Positions 1 through 12,310 of a stretch of DNA of 64,000 nucleotides are shown here, piece by piece. The notes beneath the pieces are model-generated. The model saw only the letters and a list, made by a program, of their open reading frames with translations, ran no database searches and was not told where the DNA came from. The DNA is from Lumbricus rubellus (Eukaryota; Annelida; Clitellata; Crassiclitellata; Lumbricidae): contig OX243822.1 of assembly GCA_945859605.1 (NCBI GenBank), positions 4,456,696 through 4,520,695 of the forward strand, in the 5' to 3' direction. How positions within the stretch are numbered: the stretch's first letter is position 1; every line of letters begins with the position of its first letter. The position numbers and the translations under genes are program-made.

Positions 1-119
1 GACAAATCAGGGTGACACACCGCACCCAGTCAGATTATAGAATTCCAAATCTGCAGTTATCCTCCTCTATTCAATCAAACCGATATTCTTCAATATCGGC
101 GGATCATCCTCTTACTCCT

Positions 120-195
120 CGCCCTCGTCCTCGTCCTCCTTCTCCTTCTTCTTGTCCTCGTCCTCGTCCGCGTCCTCCTCGTCCTCTTCCATCTG
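120..195. repeat. Pyrimidine-rich (TCCTCG/TCCTTC) low-complexity tract
   Basis: An imperfect run of CCTCGTCCTCGTCC and TCCTTCTTCTT. The short frame across it gives only Pro/Arg/Ser and I do not call a gene. The rest of 1-1035 shows no gene. Bases 600-800 are rich in TCTGTCTC and end in a stretch (ACGTACCAATTGCCAAAC) that resembles the end of the Vangl intron near 46560-46830, so they are probably a copy of that repeat. Confidence 0.6.
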
Positions 196-1035
196 GTTTC
201 GGATCTCTATGACATTGTCTCTATTTGATATTTTGTTATAGCGCTTTTTTGATTTGACGCAGCCCTCAAGTAGAAACTCTGAACTCATATACCGTCGTTA
301 GAAAATGATTTTATGGTGTTGAAGCCAGCCTGACCATTCGACGTCAGCGCTGCTTTTAGTACCGTTGACCATGCATGAAATCCTTCTTAAGCGTTGTATT
401 GTTACATGTACGTTTGGGTTGTCTGGTTTTTTTTCTAGAGTTGAGTGTCTCTTTCTTTTATAGTCGTACTCTCAGTGTTACAGTGTGGTCCATGATTCGT
501 ATATGTTCAGGTCTATACATGACATTGTATATAACAATATGCATTTCATATTTTGTATTCTATATACCCATTATGATATATAAATATATATCCTATTGCA
601 TGTGAGTCTCTTTATTTATTTCTATGTCTGTTTGTCTGACTCTTTCTATGTCTATAATATTATCTATGTCAGCAGTTTTCTGTGTTTGTATTTGTGCCTG
701 CCATTCTGTCTCTTTGTCTCTTTATCTCTGTCTATCCATAAACGTACCAATTGCCAAACACCGTGAATCTTACCATATCAACCAAATCATATAATATTCT
801 CGTCATTAAAGTAGATAAAATCAGTGCCTGTAGACGCCAATGGACGATGTTGCCATAATAATTATGATGTTAACTCGCCACTGGTCGCACTCTGCCAGCG
901 CCAGTCCTAAGCCTGGATATCGGAGGAGGGCGTCGCAAAATTGTGATCTTTGCTACCATACAGTGACATCAAATTGCAGCCACTACCACTATAATTATGA
1001 TGTGGATAAACTCTGGATCCAAATCGACGTGTGTT

Positions 1036-1700
1036 ATACGCCTCTTCAACGCGTTTCTTTGATACTGCAAACACAAATATGGATCAGTTGATTACACACC
1101 CTTTCTTCGAGGTCAAGCAGAACGTAAGAGGAAGCCAAAACCTTTCATTTCAATTTCTATTGTGGCTAGACCCTGTAAATGACAGAGGCTGACTTTAAAA
1201 CGTCCATAGTAGTACAGTTGGAGAAGTCTCTAGGACTAGGATCCACAGTTCCAAGTGAGGATAACGGAGGAGGGAACAAATTTCAACCCCTGAAGTAGAT
1301 ATTTACTCCCAATTGTATCGCAACGTGAAAACCTACAATGTCCTACATGCATGCACCAAATCTGTTTAAACACGCGAGCAACAGTTACTCTGCAGCTATG
1401 TTTATATAGCGATAACATACGATCAGTAAACACGGCGCTATAAAAGTTGGTTGAGTGCGTTCATCCGTTTCATCGGATGAAGTAGTTAATGGTCGGCCAA
1501 CGATAGATGTCGCTAATATCCGGAAGGAAGTGTTCCACTCGTTCCACTTCCGTTCCGCATAAGAATGCATCGCTCGATGTTGATGATATCGACCCAGACA
1601 CGACTCACAACGGGTGCTACATAAATGGATGTAGGCCAATTGGCATTCGGAGGTTGTAGTTGGGTTTTAAAAAAGCGCTATAAAAATGACTGAATGGAGA
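1036..1700. repeat. Dispersed repeat family A, copy 1
   Basis: Recognised by shared blocks in order: an ACACCCTTT-like start near 1095, TATCGCAACACG, a TATATAGCG block at 1405, TTCATCCGTTTCATCGGA, CGATAGATGTCGCTAATATC, and GAAGTGTTCCACTCGTTCCA. Other copies lie near 10035, 22860 (partial), 28675, 34010, 56845 and 63480. It has no open frame conserved between copies. It is followed by an AT-rich ATTGTATTG tract (1760-1960) also seen after copies 2, 4 and 5. Identity unknown. Confidence 0.75.
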
Positions 1701-2459
1701 TGATGTGTATACAATGGGGAAAGCTTTGTGATAGATTTAGTTGTGGCGTGATAACTGACTTAACACGGTTAATTGTACTGTATTGAATTGTATTAAATGT
1801 TTAAAATCTCAAATGCATTGAAAAGTCCATGTTTCTTCATCGCTTTGATTTGTATTATAATGCATTGTTTTGCATTGGCCTGTATTGTTATTAGTTTGAA
1901 CTGCATTGTAATGATTTGCATGTTTTTGCCATTTTTGAAATTCTATTAAAATATTCATACTTATTTTATTAGAGTCGCGTAGTTGTTGAGATATTTTGCT
2001 AAAGATCGACGACTAATGATACAACTGATTTGTACCAGTTGAAACTGAATAATTTAACTGATTTATGGATCCAGAGTTTAATTTATAATTATTTGTATTC
2101 CTGCTTTGAAGCATTTTGTGCTTCTGTTATTGTTTGAAGCTACGTGGCTTCTTAGTATTATAGTTCTCGGAATATCTGAAAAATGGGTGTGCAAGATTCA
2201 ATGACTCAGTTACTTTTATGACCTTTTTAATATAAAGTTTTTTATATGAATTTCATTTCTGGAACTGTTATTAATGATGTCGTTCAGACAGTAAGATTTG
2301 CCTAACCTTTGAAAGTACTTAGACAATGTAAAGGATTATAATTGTTATTATTATTTATGTAAGTTCGGAAAATTAGTGATTTCTCCATTATTTTGCCTTG
2401 ATGACAGAGTGATTAAGTTTAGCTTAAATTTTCAATGCCTAAATATATATCGCGTCCTT

Positions 2460-2483
2460 AAACATTGTTTTAAAGGTGTGCAT
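2460..2483 (+). promoter_or_regulatory. TATA/AAAGGTGT element, downstream half
   Basis: TTTTAAAGGTGTGC follows a TATATATCG about 20 bases upstream (near 2445). Between 1960 and 2630 I see no gene; the stretch is AT-rich. Confidence 0.5.
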
Positions 2484-2635
2484 TGTAGTTCACACTAATT
2501 GCAGATCGGTTATTTCATTTTAAAATAAATTCATTTTAGCAAGACTGTTTGATAAGGAGGATCATTTGCATCGCCCTCTTTCAAAACTGATATATTGTAA
2601 CTATCGACGATGGCATTAGATCGCATGTCAAACAT

Positions 2636-2705
2636 CCCTATTTATCCCAATTTATCCCTATTTATCCCGTTTTATCCCTATTTATCCCTATTTATCCCTA
2701 TTTGA
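2636..2705. repeat. 10-bp minisatellite TTTATCCCTA
   Basis: About seven near-perfect 10-bp units of TTTATCCCTA. The flank at 2705-2810 (GATTCCACCCGTTGATTG and onward) matches 37505-37615, so both sit in copies of the same dispersed repeat. Confidence 0.85.
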
Positions 2706-2809
2706 TTCCACCCGTTGATTGAAAGCAACAGCGACACTTTAATCTCATCATTTCTCTATAGTTTCAAACTTTCAGCCAAGTTCCTGATGTTACAGACCCA
2801 GATTCTTAT

Positions 2810-2811
<2 letters not shown>

Positions 2812-2859
<48 letters not shown>
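2812..2859. repeat. (TA)n microsatellite
   Basis: Uninterrupted TA dinucleotides. Open frames through it on both strands are artefacts. Confidence 0.95.
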
Positions 2860-2863
<4 letters not shown>

Positions 2864-3082
2864 GACAATTTTGGTAGTGCCATTCCTTAGTATGTAATAT
2901 GAGGAGGTTGATGCTTTCAGACCAGTTTAACGTCACTGTGTTATATTTTTTAAAAAACCGGATGAATGGAGTCACCCTCCACCTTTCTCCAATCTTGGGA
3001 CTGGCACTGCCAATGTATGATCATGGACGGTGTTATACATGCATTTTTTTTGTTCGATTTTAATTCATGCATTCGAACGAGA

Positions 3083-3279
3083 AGAATCATGCAAGCAGAG
3101 GTATATGGTCGACGCAGTCGGGGACGACAGAAGAAAAGATGGGAGGACGTCATACAACAGGACCTGAAGCTGCTCAAAATGAAGAAGGAAGACACTGGAA
3201 ACAGAGACAAGTGGAGGAGAAGGATCCGAGGGGCTGACCCCTCGCCAAAGGGAATAATTCTAGCCTGAAGGGAAAGAAG
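3083..3279 (+). pseudogene. 5'-truncated LINE C-terminus (RTE/BovB-like), with target-site duplication
   Basis: The + frame reads GRRSRGRQKKRWEDVIQQDL, then DRDKWRRRIRGADPSP-like residues and a stop at 3266-3268. This is the basic GRxKKRW...WR tail typical of the end of RTE/BovB-type and related non-LTR polyproteins. The insert is bounded by a 12-bp direct repeat, ATTCGAACGAGA, at 3071-3082 and 3280-3291. A related sequence at 13425-13460 runs straight through this position without the insert, acting as an empty site. Clade assignment is inferred from the short C-terminal motif only. Confidence 0.75.
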
Positions 3280-4169
3280 ATTCGAACGAGAGTATTTTCT
3301 AATTCTGCCATACTAAAATAATTTGATTCTGAAAGACTATATTAATTTGATATTGAAGAGCTTCTTCTATTTATAAATTTATAAAAATCACAAAAGAAGG
3401 TGTATAAGTTACCAAAGTTAAGTTGCATCAATGACTTTTCGGTGCATTGTCTTCCGTTCACGCATTTATAGCTTTCAATCATCCAATAGCTTCCTGTTTG
3501 TCTGAACTTCTTCAGGTCTCATTCAGGTGCACCGTAACTCATGCGTTTCCCATCCATTCCTAACACGACTTTGTTCACATAATTTTTATCCACTAATAAT
3601 AAGCCTACTCTTCTATGTATCTTAATGGTCAACGCACGATTTTTTATATTCAACATGCAGTCTACATTACCGTTCGACTTTCAGAGTCCCTATACTCTGA
3701 AATCGGGCAATCGCTTATTGGCGAGCGCTGCTTTGTGTCAAATAGGTTGTCCTTGGATGCCAAGGGAAGATCCCAATTTGAGATTCAGTACGATATTTAC
3801 AAATTATTGACGTGCGCTGCGACAAGTTAGTTGGGTTGTGCGCGGTTGCATCAGATTCTGATAGCGCGTCTTATGTTTATATATCTATGCGTTATCCATC
3901 TCAAGGGTGTCTAAGGACAGCTCTGATATCGATACAGCATTTACATCATCGCAGTCTGTTGTAACACATTCACATCGAGTTTGCAGTTTGAGAAGCCGGC
4001 GGATCCGAGAGACCCGCATAATCAGAAGTGACGCCATTTTTAGAGAGATATAAATGCAAATAAAAATGAACAAGAAATAGTAATTACTCTAATTTCTTTT
4101 AGTCTGTTGTCAAATTCGCGGGATTTCTGTAACTCTTTTTGTGAACTACTCAAGACTTTATTCTTTGGC

Positions 4170-4232
4170 CAAGCCTTAGGCGGAAGCGCCTCTGAATGAT
4201 TATCTTGTTGGGGCGCCATATAAATTCCTCGA
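4170..4232 (+). repeat. LINE/SINE-type 3' tail hairpin
   Basis: GGAAGCGCCTCTGAATGA and GGGGCGCCATATAAATTC form the imperfect inverted repeat that ends the CR1/L2-like LINEs and the tRNA-SINE elsewhere in the window. A diverged relative with the same left context is at 59085-59140. Confidence 0.55.
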
Positions 4233-4260
4233 ATTTTGGTCTACAAACCAAGTTTAATAG

Positions 4261-4458
4261 GGACTGACCGACTGACTGACTGACTGACTGACTGACTGAC
4301 CGACTGACTGATTGACTGACTGACCTACCGACTGACCGACCGACCGACTGATTGACCTACTGACTGATCGACTGACTGCATCCTTTAATCGTGGCTGACC
4401 GACTGGCTGGCTGACTGACTGACTGACTGACTGACTGACTGGCTGACTGACTGACTGT
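4261..4458. repeat. (GACT)n microsatellite
   Basis: Imperfect ACTGACTG/ACCGACTG repeats, broken near 4376-4400 by a short unique stretch. Confidence 0.9.
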
Positions 4459-4959
4459 TGTTAAGAGTTTCTGTTTTGTCGTCAACGGCCGTTTATGCCA
4501 AAGCAGACGTTAAACTTTGGAATAATAAAAAAACGTATTTTGGGGTTTTTACTTTCTACATGGCCAACCGAAACCTGTTATCCAATTTGAAAAATTGTCG
4601 ATAATCTTTTTATTTATATAATTTATACTATTGAAAAATTGTGAAGGTGTCTAAATATTATCGGTATCTTGTGACCATTGCACGCATTATGGTTTATGGA
4701 TTGGAGCATTACTTAATTTCAGCATGTTTACTTTTCATGTATACAATATACTGAATAGGTTTCAGAGGTGTCTAAAGTCTGCATCGTTTAAATCGCTGTT
4801 TTTGCGACATCTTACGACCACAAAGCGCAACTTTCTACGGGTCACATTTCATCACTCAATCGTAAGCAGTAGTAGTCGTTTTATTTCAGCGACACTGCGT
4901 GGTTAAAAACGTCATTAGCAACATGCTAAGACTGGCAATGCCAGTGTAAAGTGTAGCAG

Positions 4960-5245
4960 AGTTATTCATTCATTCAAGAATTCATATACCGCTTCTTCAA
5001 GGAGGACTACTCAGAAGCGCTCCCGACTCTAGCACGTCAAAAAGAACAGTTTTGATTTTTTTAAAGTTTCAGTAATAACCCCAGAAGGTATAGGCTACGT
5101 AGCTCCTGTGGGAGCCCATTCCAGACAACAGGGCCGATCACATGAAAGGCTCTATTCTGCATCGTTGCAATTCGTGCAAATGGGACCAAGAGCAATCTCT
5201 TCTGTGCAGAATGGAGGGGCGGTGGCATTGGGTACTCGTGGTTAT
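4960..5245 (-). pseudogene. CR1/L2-like LINE 3' end
   Basis: The reverse strand reads RAFHVIGPVVWNGLPQELRS, the AFSVxGPxxWNxLP motif of the far C-terminus of CR1/L2-type non-LTR polyproteins. In-frame stops follow. After it come the tail GGGAGCGCTTCTGAGTAG and AAGAAGCGGTATATGAATTC, then a short GAAT-type tail. Compare 36212-36650, 41256-41535 and 49485-49760. It is a 5'-truncated dead copy. Confidence 0.7.
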
Positions 5246-5518
5246 GTGCCCAATCGCAATTGAAATGGAAAGTGAGCCAGCATTAATGCACCGTCATTGA
5301 ATGCATATGACCTAACCAAACTAGATTATGAATGCATGCATAGATTTGCATTGAGCTATTGAAACAACTAGTCAGTTGAATAACTTTTTCATCCGCTAAT
5401 TTTAAAAACCAATCGTTATTTCTTGTGTTACACGTCTACGATTATTATAATAGAGTAGATAACATCATTTCTTAAAAGAAGAAAGGGTTGAATTGTTTTT
5501 TTATGTGTCTTAGGCTTT

Positions 5519-5552
5519 TATTATAGGCGTTGTTAAATCGTTACAAGGGTGT
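5519..5552 (+). promoter_or_regulatory. TATA/AAAGGTGT element
   Basis: TTATAG at 5521-5526 and AAGGGTGT at 5545-5552, an 18-base spacer. The downstream flank GTTTTGCAGAGAGCG is shared with 60546-60568. Confidence 0.65.
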
Positions 5553-5674
5553 TTTGCAGAGAGCGAAAAAATACGGATAAATGGTTCTTGAGTTTAACGA
5601 CATCAAGTAAATGTTCAGCATTTCTTAATCTGCCTGGAAATGAAGCTTATTGCACTTTGTTCCCTTTTTATAAT

Positions 5675-5707
5675 TATATAGCCATTAGAAAATCGTTACA
5701 AAGGTGT
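5675..5707 (+). promoter_or_regulatory. TATA/AAAGGTGT element
   Basis: TATATAG at 5675-5681, an 18-base spacer ending CGTTAC, and AAAGGTGT at 5700-5707. It lies 155 bases after the previous copy, with a similar downstream flank. Confidence 0.75.
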
Positions 5708-5867
5708 TTTAGCAGAGACCGAAAACAAGACGGATGGATGATTTTTGAGTTTAACGACAGCGTATTGCAGCAAAAGCCGGTGACGCCCCAATTTTTTGCA
5801 TATTACAGCAAGTCTAACAACACTCTATGCCGCAGACGTGGATGGAAATAATGAATACTTTCACTTA

Positions 5868-6096
5868 TTCGTGGGGCGCGGTGATGTAGTGGTGGCGTCG
5901 ATGCCTTGGAGCCGAAAGTTTCGAGATTCGAATCCATCTTGCAGCGTAAGGACATTGGGGAAGTCCTTCACTCACAATTGCTCAGCGCTTTGCCGTGAAA
6001 CCCCGATGCAGTGTCCGCTCTGCATTCGGGAGCGCCTCTGAGTAGCGAGCTTGAAGGGGCGCTATGGCAAGTGCACATAAAAACAAACAAACAAAT
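5868..6096 (+). mobile_element. tRNA-derived SINE, full length
   Basis: The head carries a pol III A-box-like GATGTAGTGGTGG and a B box GATTCGAATCC. The body is CTTCACTCACAATTGCTCAG. The tail is GGGAGCGCCTCTGAGTAG, GAAGGGGCGCTATGG and GTGCACAT, ending in (AAAC)n. It is non-coding, copied through RNA by a partner LINE. Other copies: 18717, 21672, 25689, 26936, 35120, 38846, 41836 and 60728. Confidence 0.9.
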
Positions 6097-6310
6097 TCTA
6101 CAGTTCACTACAAGACTAGACTTCGTCTTGAATGATCGATCTGAATGCGTCGTATCCAATAGCGATGGCATTGCTTTTGCAAGGTAAAGAAAATGGGCTA
6201 CAAAAGTTGCCGATCCCATCCATTAATTGTATGATTAACAGTTTCTCACGATGACCCAAAAGTTAATGCGGCCAAAAACAACAAATAACTTTTTTAGATG
6301 TAACTTTATT

Positions 6311-6343
6311 TTATAGTTTCTGTGTTAAATGATTCTAAGGTGT
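6311..6343 (+). promoter_or_regulatory. TATA/AAAGGTGT element (TTAAGCAATC family)
   Basis: TTATAG at 6311-6316, 19-base spacer, TAAGGTGT at 6336-6343. The flank TTTAAGCAATC followed by TTAGAGTGGAACAATCTGC also follows copies at 21022, 23694, 31283, 31882 and 61180. Confidence 0.75.
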
Positions 6344-6939
6344 TTAAGCAATCACCTTAGAGTGGAACAATCTGCTATGGCAAACCGACTTCCAAACACC
6401 GCCCGACGGAAACGGAGGGAGTACATGTAGTTTCACTACTTGCTGCTTAATTAAGGACTGTCTACCATAAGACAGATGATTACTGTAGCTAGACTCCAAT
6501 ATTTTTATGCTGACAGCAAATCAAGAATAGTTGCTCATGCAACGTGTAATAGGGGCCCTTACAGTTGGACCCCTCAAGCCGACTCCGCCTTGACGCCCAA
6601 GTACGTTTCGAGGCATTTAAAAATAATTATAATAGCGTTTGCTTACTTGTTTAACCTAAGTCGCAAGACTCGTGAATTTAGACTCACACACGGTTTTGTC
6701 GGAGAGAATCACTATTTTTTAAAGTAAATTTTTTATATAACATTTCTTTATTATTATTATAATTATATACAATTATCACTGTTATTCAACAAAATCTGGT
6801 TCGACAAAAGAACCGCGGAAGGCCACGGCATTAAAGCGCTGGATTGAAATCGACAAGCGCTGGAAGAAATAGCAAGATTCTCTAGAGTCTCCAGAAAATT
6901 GGGAAAGACGTCTTCCTAGATCTTTTTTTTAAATGAAGA

Positions 6940-7150
6940 TCGCATTCGTTGATTATTACGTTTTTGAGGTGTGTATCATGGCATTGTTCGTTACTTTGTC
7001 AGTGAGAAGCACTATTTTTTAAGTAAATATGTTATATAACAATTCTTTATTACGTTTTTGAGGTGTGTATTGTTCTTTTGTCAGTGAGAAGCACTATTTT
7101 TTAATATAAATTCATTATAGCTTATAACAATTGGTTATTGCGTTTTTGAC
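6940..7150. repeat. ~95-bp direct repeats each carrying a TATATAA...GAGGTGT unit
   Basis: GTGAGAAGCACTATTTTTTA followed by TTATATAACA and TTTTTGAGGTGTGTAT occurs about twice, with a degenerate third unit starting near 6700. Within it, TTATATAA (7032-7039) and GAGGTGT (7060-7066) are spaced 20 bases. No gene seen from 6400 to 7770. Confidence 0.65.
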
Positions 7151-7770
7151 ATTGGCATTGGCATAATTGGCATTGTTCGCTTTATCATAAAAATATCAAT
7201 ATATGTTATATTATTTCAAAGTTTGACGTTATCCTGTGACAACAAAGGTTGTTTACAACAATTCAAAGTTGAGTGAGAGCAGAGACAGTGGCAGTCGACA
7301 AAAATTCAAATGCCACCAAAAAAATGTGTCTAAACGGAGCTTTACAATGTCATAAGCATTTAATTTTAAAACAATATAAAATACTTCGTGTGACACTCTC
7401 TATATCTCACACATTGGGGTGGAGGGTGCCAATTCGAGTGGTATCCATTGGACATGGTTGAAAAATGCACGGTGGAATTTTTTTCGTGAATTCTGCTGCA
7501 TCTGTTCCCCTTAGCCAACCCAACTAGGATGACGTGGTGCAGACCGTAAACTGTCAGTAGGAAGATTAGAAGGCGAGGGAGAGGACTGGCCATTCGCTCT
7601 TTTACACACATGGCAAGATAATGAGGACGTCATCGAACTACCGTTAGGAGGACGAGGATTCCAATTTGACCAGGGTCTATGACAACAGAGGCCGTTACCC
7701 TGGACAGAAATTTACTCGGCATATTACAGCACTTATGAGCAAGGTACTACCGTTACATCGTTACATTATC

Positions 7771-7806
7771 TTATAATAGCGTTGGTTGAAATCGTTTCGA
7801 AGGTGT
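7771..7806 (+). promoter_or_regulatory. TATA/AAAGGTGT element
   Basis: TTATAATAG at 7771-7779, a spacer containing GAAATCGTTTC, and GAAGGTGT at 7799-7806. Confidence 0.65.
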
Positions 7807-7929
7807 TTGTTGCAAAGCCTAGTAACTCGCCAAGCAGCAGGATGATTTTTGAGTTTCAGGATATCTGATGGTAGCAAAAAACTTTGACGTATTTTTTTGG
7901 AATATTACAGCGTGTTTAACAATATTTTA

Positions 7930-7931
<2 letters not shown>

Positions 7932-8023
<92 letters not shown>

Positions 8024-8130
8024 TGCAAGCAAGCAAGTAAATAAGTAAGTAAGTCAGTAAGTATTATGTAAGTAAGTAAGTAAGTAAGTAAGTCAGTCAG
8101 TCAGCAAGAAAGTAAATAAGTGAGTGAGTG

Positions 8131-8173
<43 letters not shown>

Positions 8174-8248
8174 GAGTAAGTAAGTAAGTAAGTAAATAAA
8201 TAAATAAATAAATAAGCAAGTAAGTAAGTAAGTAAGTACGTAGGCGAG
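7932..8248. repeat. (TAAG)n microsatellite, ~315 bp
   Basis: Long TAAG array with GTCAG, AAATA and GCAAG variants toward its right side. The reverse-strand Leu/Thr/Tyr frames are artefacts. Confidence 0.95.
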
Positions 8249-8304
8249 TGAATGAGAGAGTAACTAAATAAGTAGCCGATGTAGGATCGTAGATTGCCAT
8301 AACA

Positions 8305-8790
8305 GAAGACTTTGTTGTTCAAGTAAACAAACTGAAACCCATCGACGGGCGAAACCTTTTTGCCTTTCGGTGACACGCTGACGGTTTTGAAGGCAACGTT
8401 CGAATATAATTGTGCGAAACACCAAGAAACAGCGGATACAGAGAGAAATATCCACACAGACACATCCCAGGTCGTGTTTGAAAACTAAATAACAAAACTG
8501 GTACGTGTGGTAAACATTGCGTTTGACCAATTGACCTACGGAACGATCAAATTGGTGAGCTTAAAAAACATGCGGCCATCTTTGTCGGTAACATGCGTCC
8601 ACGAAATGTTGCAAATGTACAGTTACATAATGTACAGTTGCAAATGTTATGTTGCAAATGTACAGTTGCAAATGTTATGTTGCAAATGTACAGTTGCAAA
8701 TGTGTATAGATGGCCTAAACATACTTAATCTTTCGCTTACTCTGTTACAGTAGAGTCCACTCCAGCTTGACATCGCCATGAATAAACGAA
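8305..8790. repeat. Dispersed repeat family B, copy 1, with GCAAATGT minisatellite
   Basis: Shared blocks: CTGAAACCCATCGACGGG, TTCGGTGACACGCTGACGG, then a 14-bp minisatellite (TTGCAAATGTTATG and variants, 8605-8702), then CTTAATCTTTCGCTTACTC and GTCCACTCCAGCTTGACATC. Related copies are near 19440-20830, 21765-21990, 23330-23500 and 30880-31030. Confidence 0.75.
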
Positions 8791-9126
8791 ATATGAATGC
8801 ATTGTATGGTAAGAAGATTATTGGTGTCGATCGCCCCTCCTCCTCTTTCCGTGCTTCTGACTGGCACCACTCGCGACACAACCACATAACCGTCGATTAT
8901 GACAATGCTTAATTTCTTGTTGACTGCACAGTTGTCGATAATCTAACCACGCCGAAGTGATGTTTTACATTTATGATGCAACGCTAATTACTTACGAAAG
9001 TACTTCCTTATTTACTAGTGGTCATAATGTCATGAGTGATCAACAAAGTGACGTCAATCTCAAATGTCATGTCGAAAGGACATACAACTGACTACTTTCA
9101 AACGCGGAGCTGTAGTTATATCAATT

Positions 9127-9162
9127 TTTATATCAAGATTAAGATTAACGTTAAAAAGGTGT
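9127..9162 (+). promoter_or_regulatory. TATA/AAAGGTGT element
   Basis: TTTATAT at 9127-9133 and AAAGGTGT at 9155-9162, spacer 21, ending TAACGTTAA. Confidence 0.6.
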
Positions 9163-9264
9163 GCAGGGAAGAAACTACGATATTTTAGACAACGGTTGGG
9201 TCTAGGATCTCAAAAAGGAACAACTCCGTTCACTGTTCGCTCTATTAAATTACTAATACCTACT

Positions 9265-9300
9265 TACAGGGTGGACCAAAAAAGAGACCCTCCCAGGTTT
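9265..9300. mobile_element. Possible Tc1/mariner-type terminal sequence
   Basis: TACAGGGTGGACCAAAAAAG resembles the terminal repeats of mariner-like elements, which often begin CAGGGTG followed by an A-rich run. I did not find a matching inverted copy within about 500 bases. It could be a fragment or chance. Confidence 0.3.
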
Positions 9301-10029
9301 TTCCAAATATCTTGGCCTGAAGTAAGAATTTAGAAATGAAATTCTACAGTCTTAAAGACAATTCATATTTACACATAATGGCCAGATTTCATACAAATAT
9401 TTAAAACAGAACAAAAGTCATTGCATTTTTAGTGAGGCCACCCACCGTTATTTGTACGATTCAAAAACGTAAAGCAACAAAAAGTAACAAAGGCAGATTT
9501 TTATTGAGTATCAGCTCAAATAATTGTTATCAAATAACCTTGATATCGCCAGATGATCACAAAGGTGTCCGCGCAAATGGGTGTGTTTTTTACTTGCTTC
9601 TGCATTCGTCTGAAACACCTCAATCGACGCATCAAAGTTCGCGTCCAGGTGGCTCATCTAACGACGGTTCATTTATCTCGCATTTATTTTGAGCTGTCGA
9701 GACGCATTTCCTCTCAGCACATGGTCTGTTCTTATGAATCAATCAATTCACTTTGTTGCAACCAGAAAACAGGATGACAGCAAAACGTAGAAAATATGAA
9801 TGCATTGGCTACGATGGGGGGGACGTCTTCTCCTCTTTCTGTACCGCAATTGATCGTGCCTTCGTCTGTTCCCGAATCGACTGTTGTAACTCGCTATTGG
9901 TTGACCTCCCAAAGGTTCGTATTTCCCCTCTTCAGTCTTCTAAACCAGACCTAAGCCAAAACAATGTCTCTCGATCGACGTCAGCGGACTATCATTTTGC
10001 TATTAGATATCGTTAAAAAAAAATTATAG

Positions 10030-10725
10030 CAATGCGGTTCACACCTTTTTAACGTTTCTCAGAGGTATACAAGTAGATTAAAAACATAAACAATACATTA
10101 TAACTGAAGTTCCATTAAATTTCATGAGGTCAAGCGGACTTTAAGGTCGAAGTTTAAACCGATTGATTACGCATTGTGATTTTCAAGGATAAAACAAGTC
10201 GAAGCTCAATACATGAGCTGGCATTCAAAACCTGCAATTATACGGTTAGAGGAAGCCCTGGAGATCGGAGATGGGCATGATTTTCCATCTCGTGAAGGGT
10301 TTCAAACCCTGAAATTGTATCGTAACACGCAAGCCTCTGCACCAAATTTCTATCAACACGAGAGCAACGCTTCAGCTTTGTTTATATAGCGCCAACCGAC
10401 GATCACTGAACACTTCGCTATAGAAGTTGGTTCAGTTCGTTCATCCGTTTCATGGGAGGAAGTACTTAATGGTCGGCGGACGATAGATGTCGCTAATATC
10501 CGGAATGAAGTGTTCCACTCGTTCCACTTACGTTGTTCCATCGCTCGATGTTGATTATATCGATCCAGACACGACTCGCAACGGGCGCTACATGAATGGA
10601 TATAGGCCGATTGGTATTCGGAGGTCGTTGTTGGTTCTAAAAATGCGCTACACTAATGCCCGAATGCAGATTCGAAGGAAAACAACGGAGACAGCAGCTG
10701 TGGTGAATTTTGCTATGGCATGCAT
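10030..10725. repeat. Dispersed repeat family A, copy 2
   Basis: The most complete A copy. It begins with a reverse-strand AAAGGTGT (ACACCTTT at 10041-10048), then GGTCAAGCGGACTTTAAGG, ACCAAATTTCTATCAACACG, GTTTATATAGCGCCAACCGA at about 10380 and the CGATAGATGTCGCTAATATC block. The AT-rich tail 10740-10900 repeats ATTGTATTG. Confidence 0.8.
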
Positions 10726-11789
10726 GCCGACTTAACATTATCAAGGTCAATTCTGTTGCATGGCATTGAAATTGAATCGATTATCGTATCGTATTTCTTT
10801 GGTTTGCATCTATAGATATTATATTTTATTGCATCGTACAGGCATGTATTGTATAAGTTTGAATCGCATTGTTTTGTTCTGTATATTGTATATTTTGTTG
10901 TTTCACATTCAATTATTATCATTCATAAAATAGCAGGACAATGATCGAGACGCTGTTGAGCTATTAGACTTATTATGATCTGCGTCCAATCAGAGTATAG
11001 CCAATTCTTTTGAAGACGATCCTAAATTTGTAGGAATGTTGAATAGAAAATTAAGGTGTGTTTAAAATGACGCTGTCCGGAAACTCACAGAGTGACTTAG
11101 TTAAAATGATCTGGTTGTGCAAGCTCAACAGTTTCATGGAGGTGTCATATTGCAGCATGCAATGGCTGGTTCAATGTTCCAATTCAGTTAGTCTAATAGC
11201 TCAACAGCGTATCTATCCTGGTCGTGCCATTTTATTGAATTGACGACCGTTACATAGTTCATACTTTTAAATGCAGAGTTATGATTGGCAATTAAGTTTA
11301 TGTGTCATGACTTGACCTAAAATTCGTGGTTAGTTTGCATAAAGTCAACGAGGGTAATAAATGGAAGGGCCAAAATCTTCGCTCAATAAATTTCTACGAT
11401 GGCTGGGTGCTGAACTGCCAACCGAAAAGGAGGTATATAAATTGACAGCTGCGCACCGATCGATTGACCCACAGTTTTACTATAATTAATCAAATGTTGT
11501 TCGATCCTTCTCGCAAATCGAACATGCACGGTTTTAATTGACTCGTGAATGATTGGCTAGTTAGGCTATGGTTTAGCGACACTGTGTCACAGCAAAGCAC
11601 GATTGGCATCGTCCCCCACTTTTCTCCAGTCTTGGGACTGGCACTACCAATGTACGAGAATAATTGGTGGAGTCATTTATGATTGCATTCAAATATTATG
11701 CTTTAATTCATTTTCATGTATTCAGACGATATCAATTACGCATGGGGAGGGGGCTGTTGTTCAATCATTTCGCCTGTCACGGTTTAAGT

Positions 11790-12310
11790 TTTTATTGAAC
11801 TTGAAAATTACCACAAATGGGTGTGTTAGGTTCCATTGGTAAGTTACGTCCGTGACCATTCCATACGTCTGGTCAAATAGCACGGCGGGATATATAGATG
11901 AATGGTTGGATATATGGATGGAAGACCGGATGGATGGAAGACCGGATGGATGCATAGAGCTATAATTATAACGATGGATTGATGGATGGATGAGAAGTAG
12001 ATATAATATGAATGAACGGATAAATCGATTTTACTGTAACCTATGAAAAACAATCGGTGTTGACTATTGAAACCGATTATGCCATTTGAGAACACTGGTT
12101 TCCTTCTGACAGAGACACCACATAGTAGTTTCAGTTTAACTAATCTGTTTACAGTATGACGTCAAAGATCATAAACGTCACTTAACCTTTTTCCTGGCTT
12201 AGTGCCGATCGGGCTCATAATTAAAAAGTTACCAATAATCGGCCTTATATAAAAATGTTAGAATAGTTTAAAAGGTGTTGAAGGATGACTTTTCAGATGC
12301 ATGTTGTTAT
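11790..12310. repeat. Dispersed repeat family E, copy 1
   Basis: Aligns with 14810-15359 plus 16142-16260. Shared blocks: ATTACCACAAATGGGTGTGT, GACCATTCCATACGTCTGG, a GGAT-rich microsatellite, AACAATCGGTGTTGACTATT and GAAACCGATTATGCCATTTG. It lacks the hAT insertion present in copy 2. Includes a two-part element: TTATAT at 12245-12250 and AAAGGTGT at 12271-12278. Confidence 0.8.
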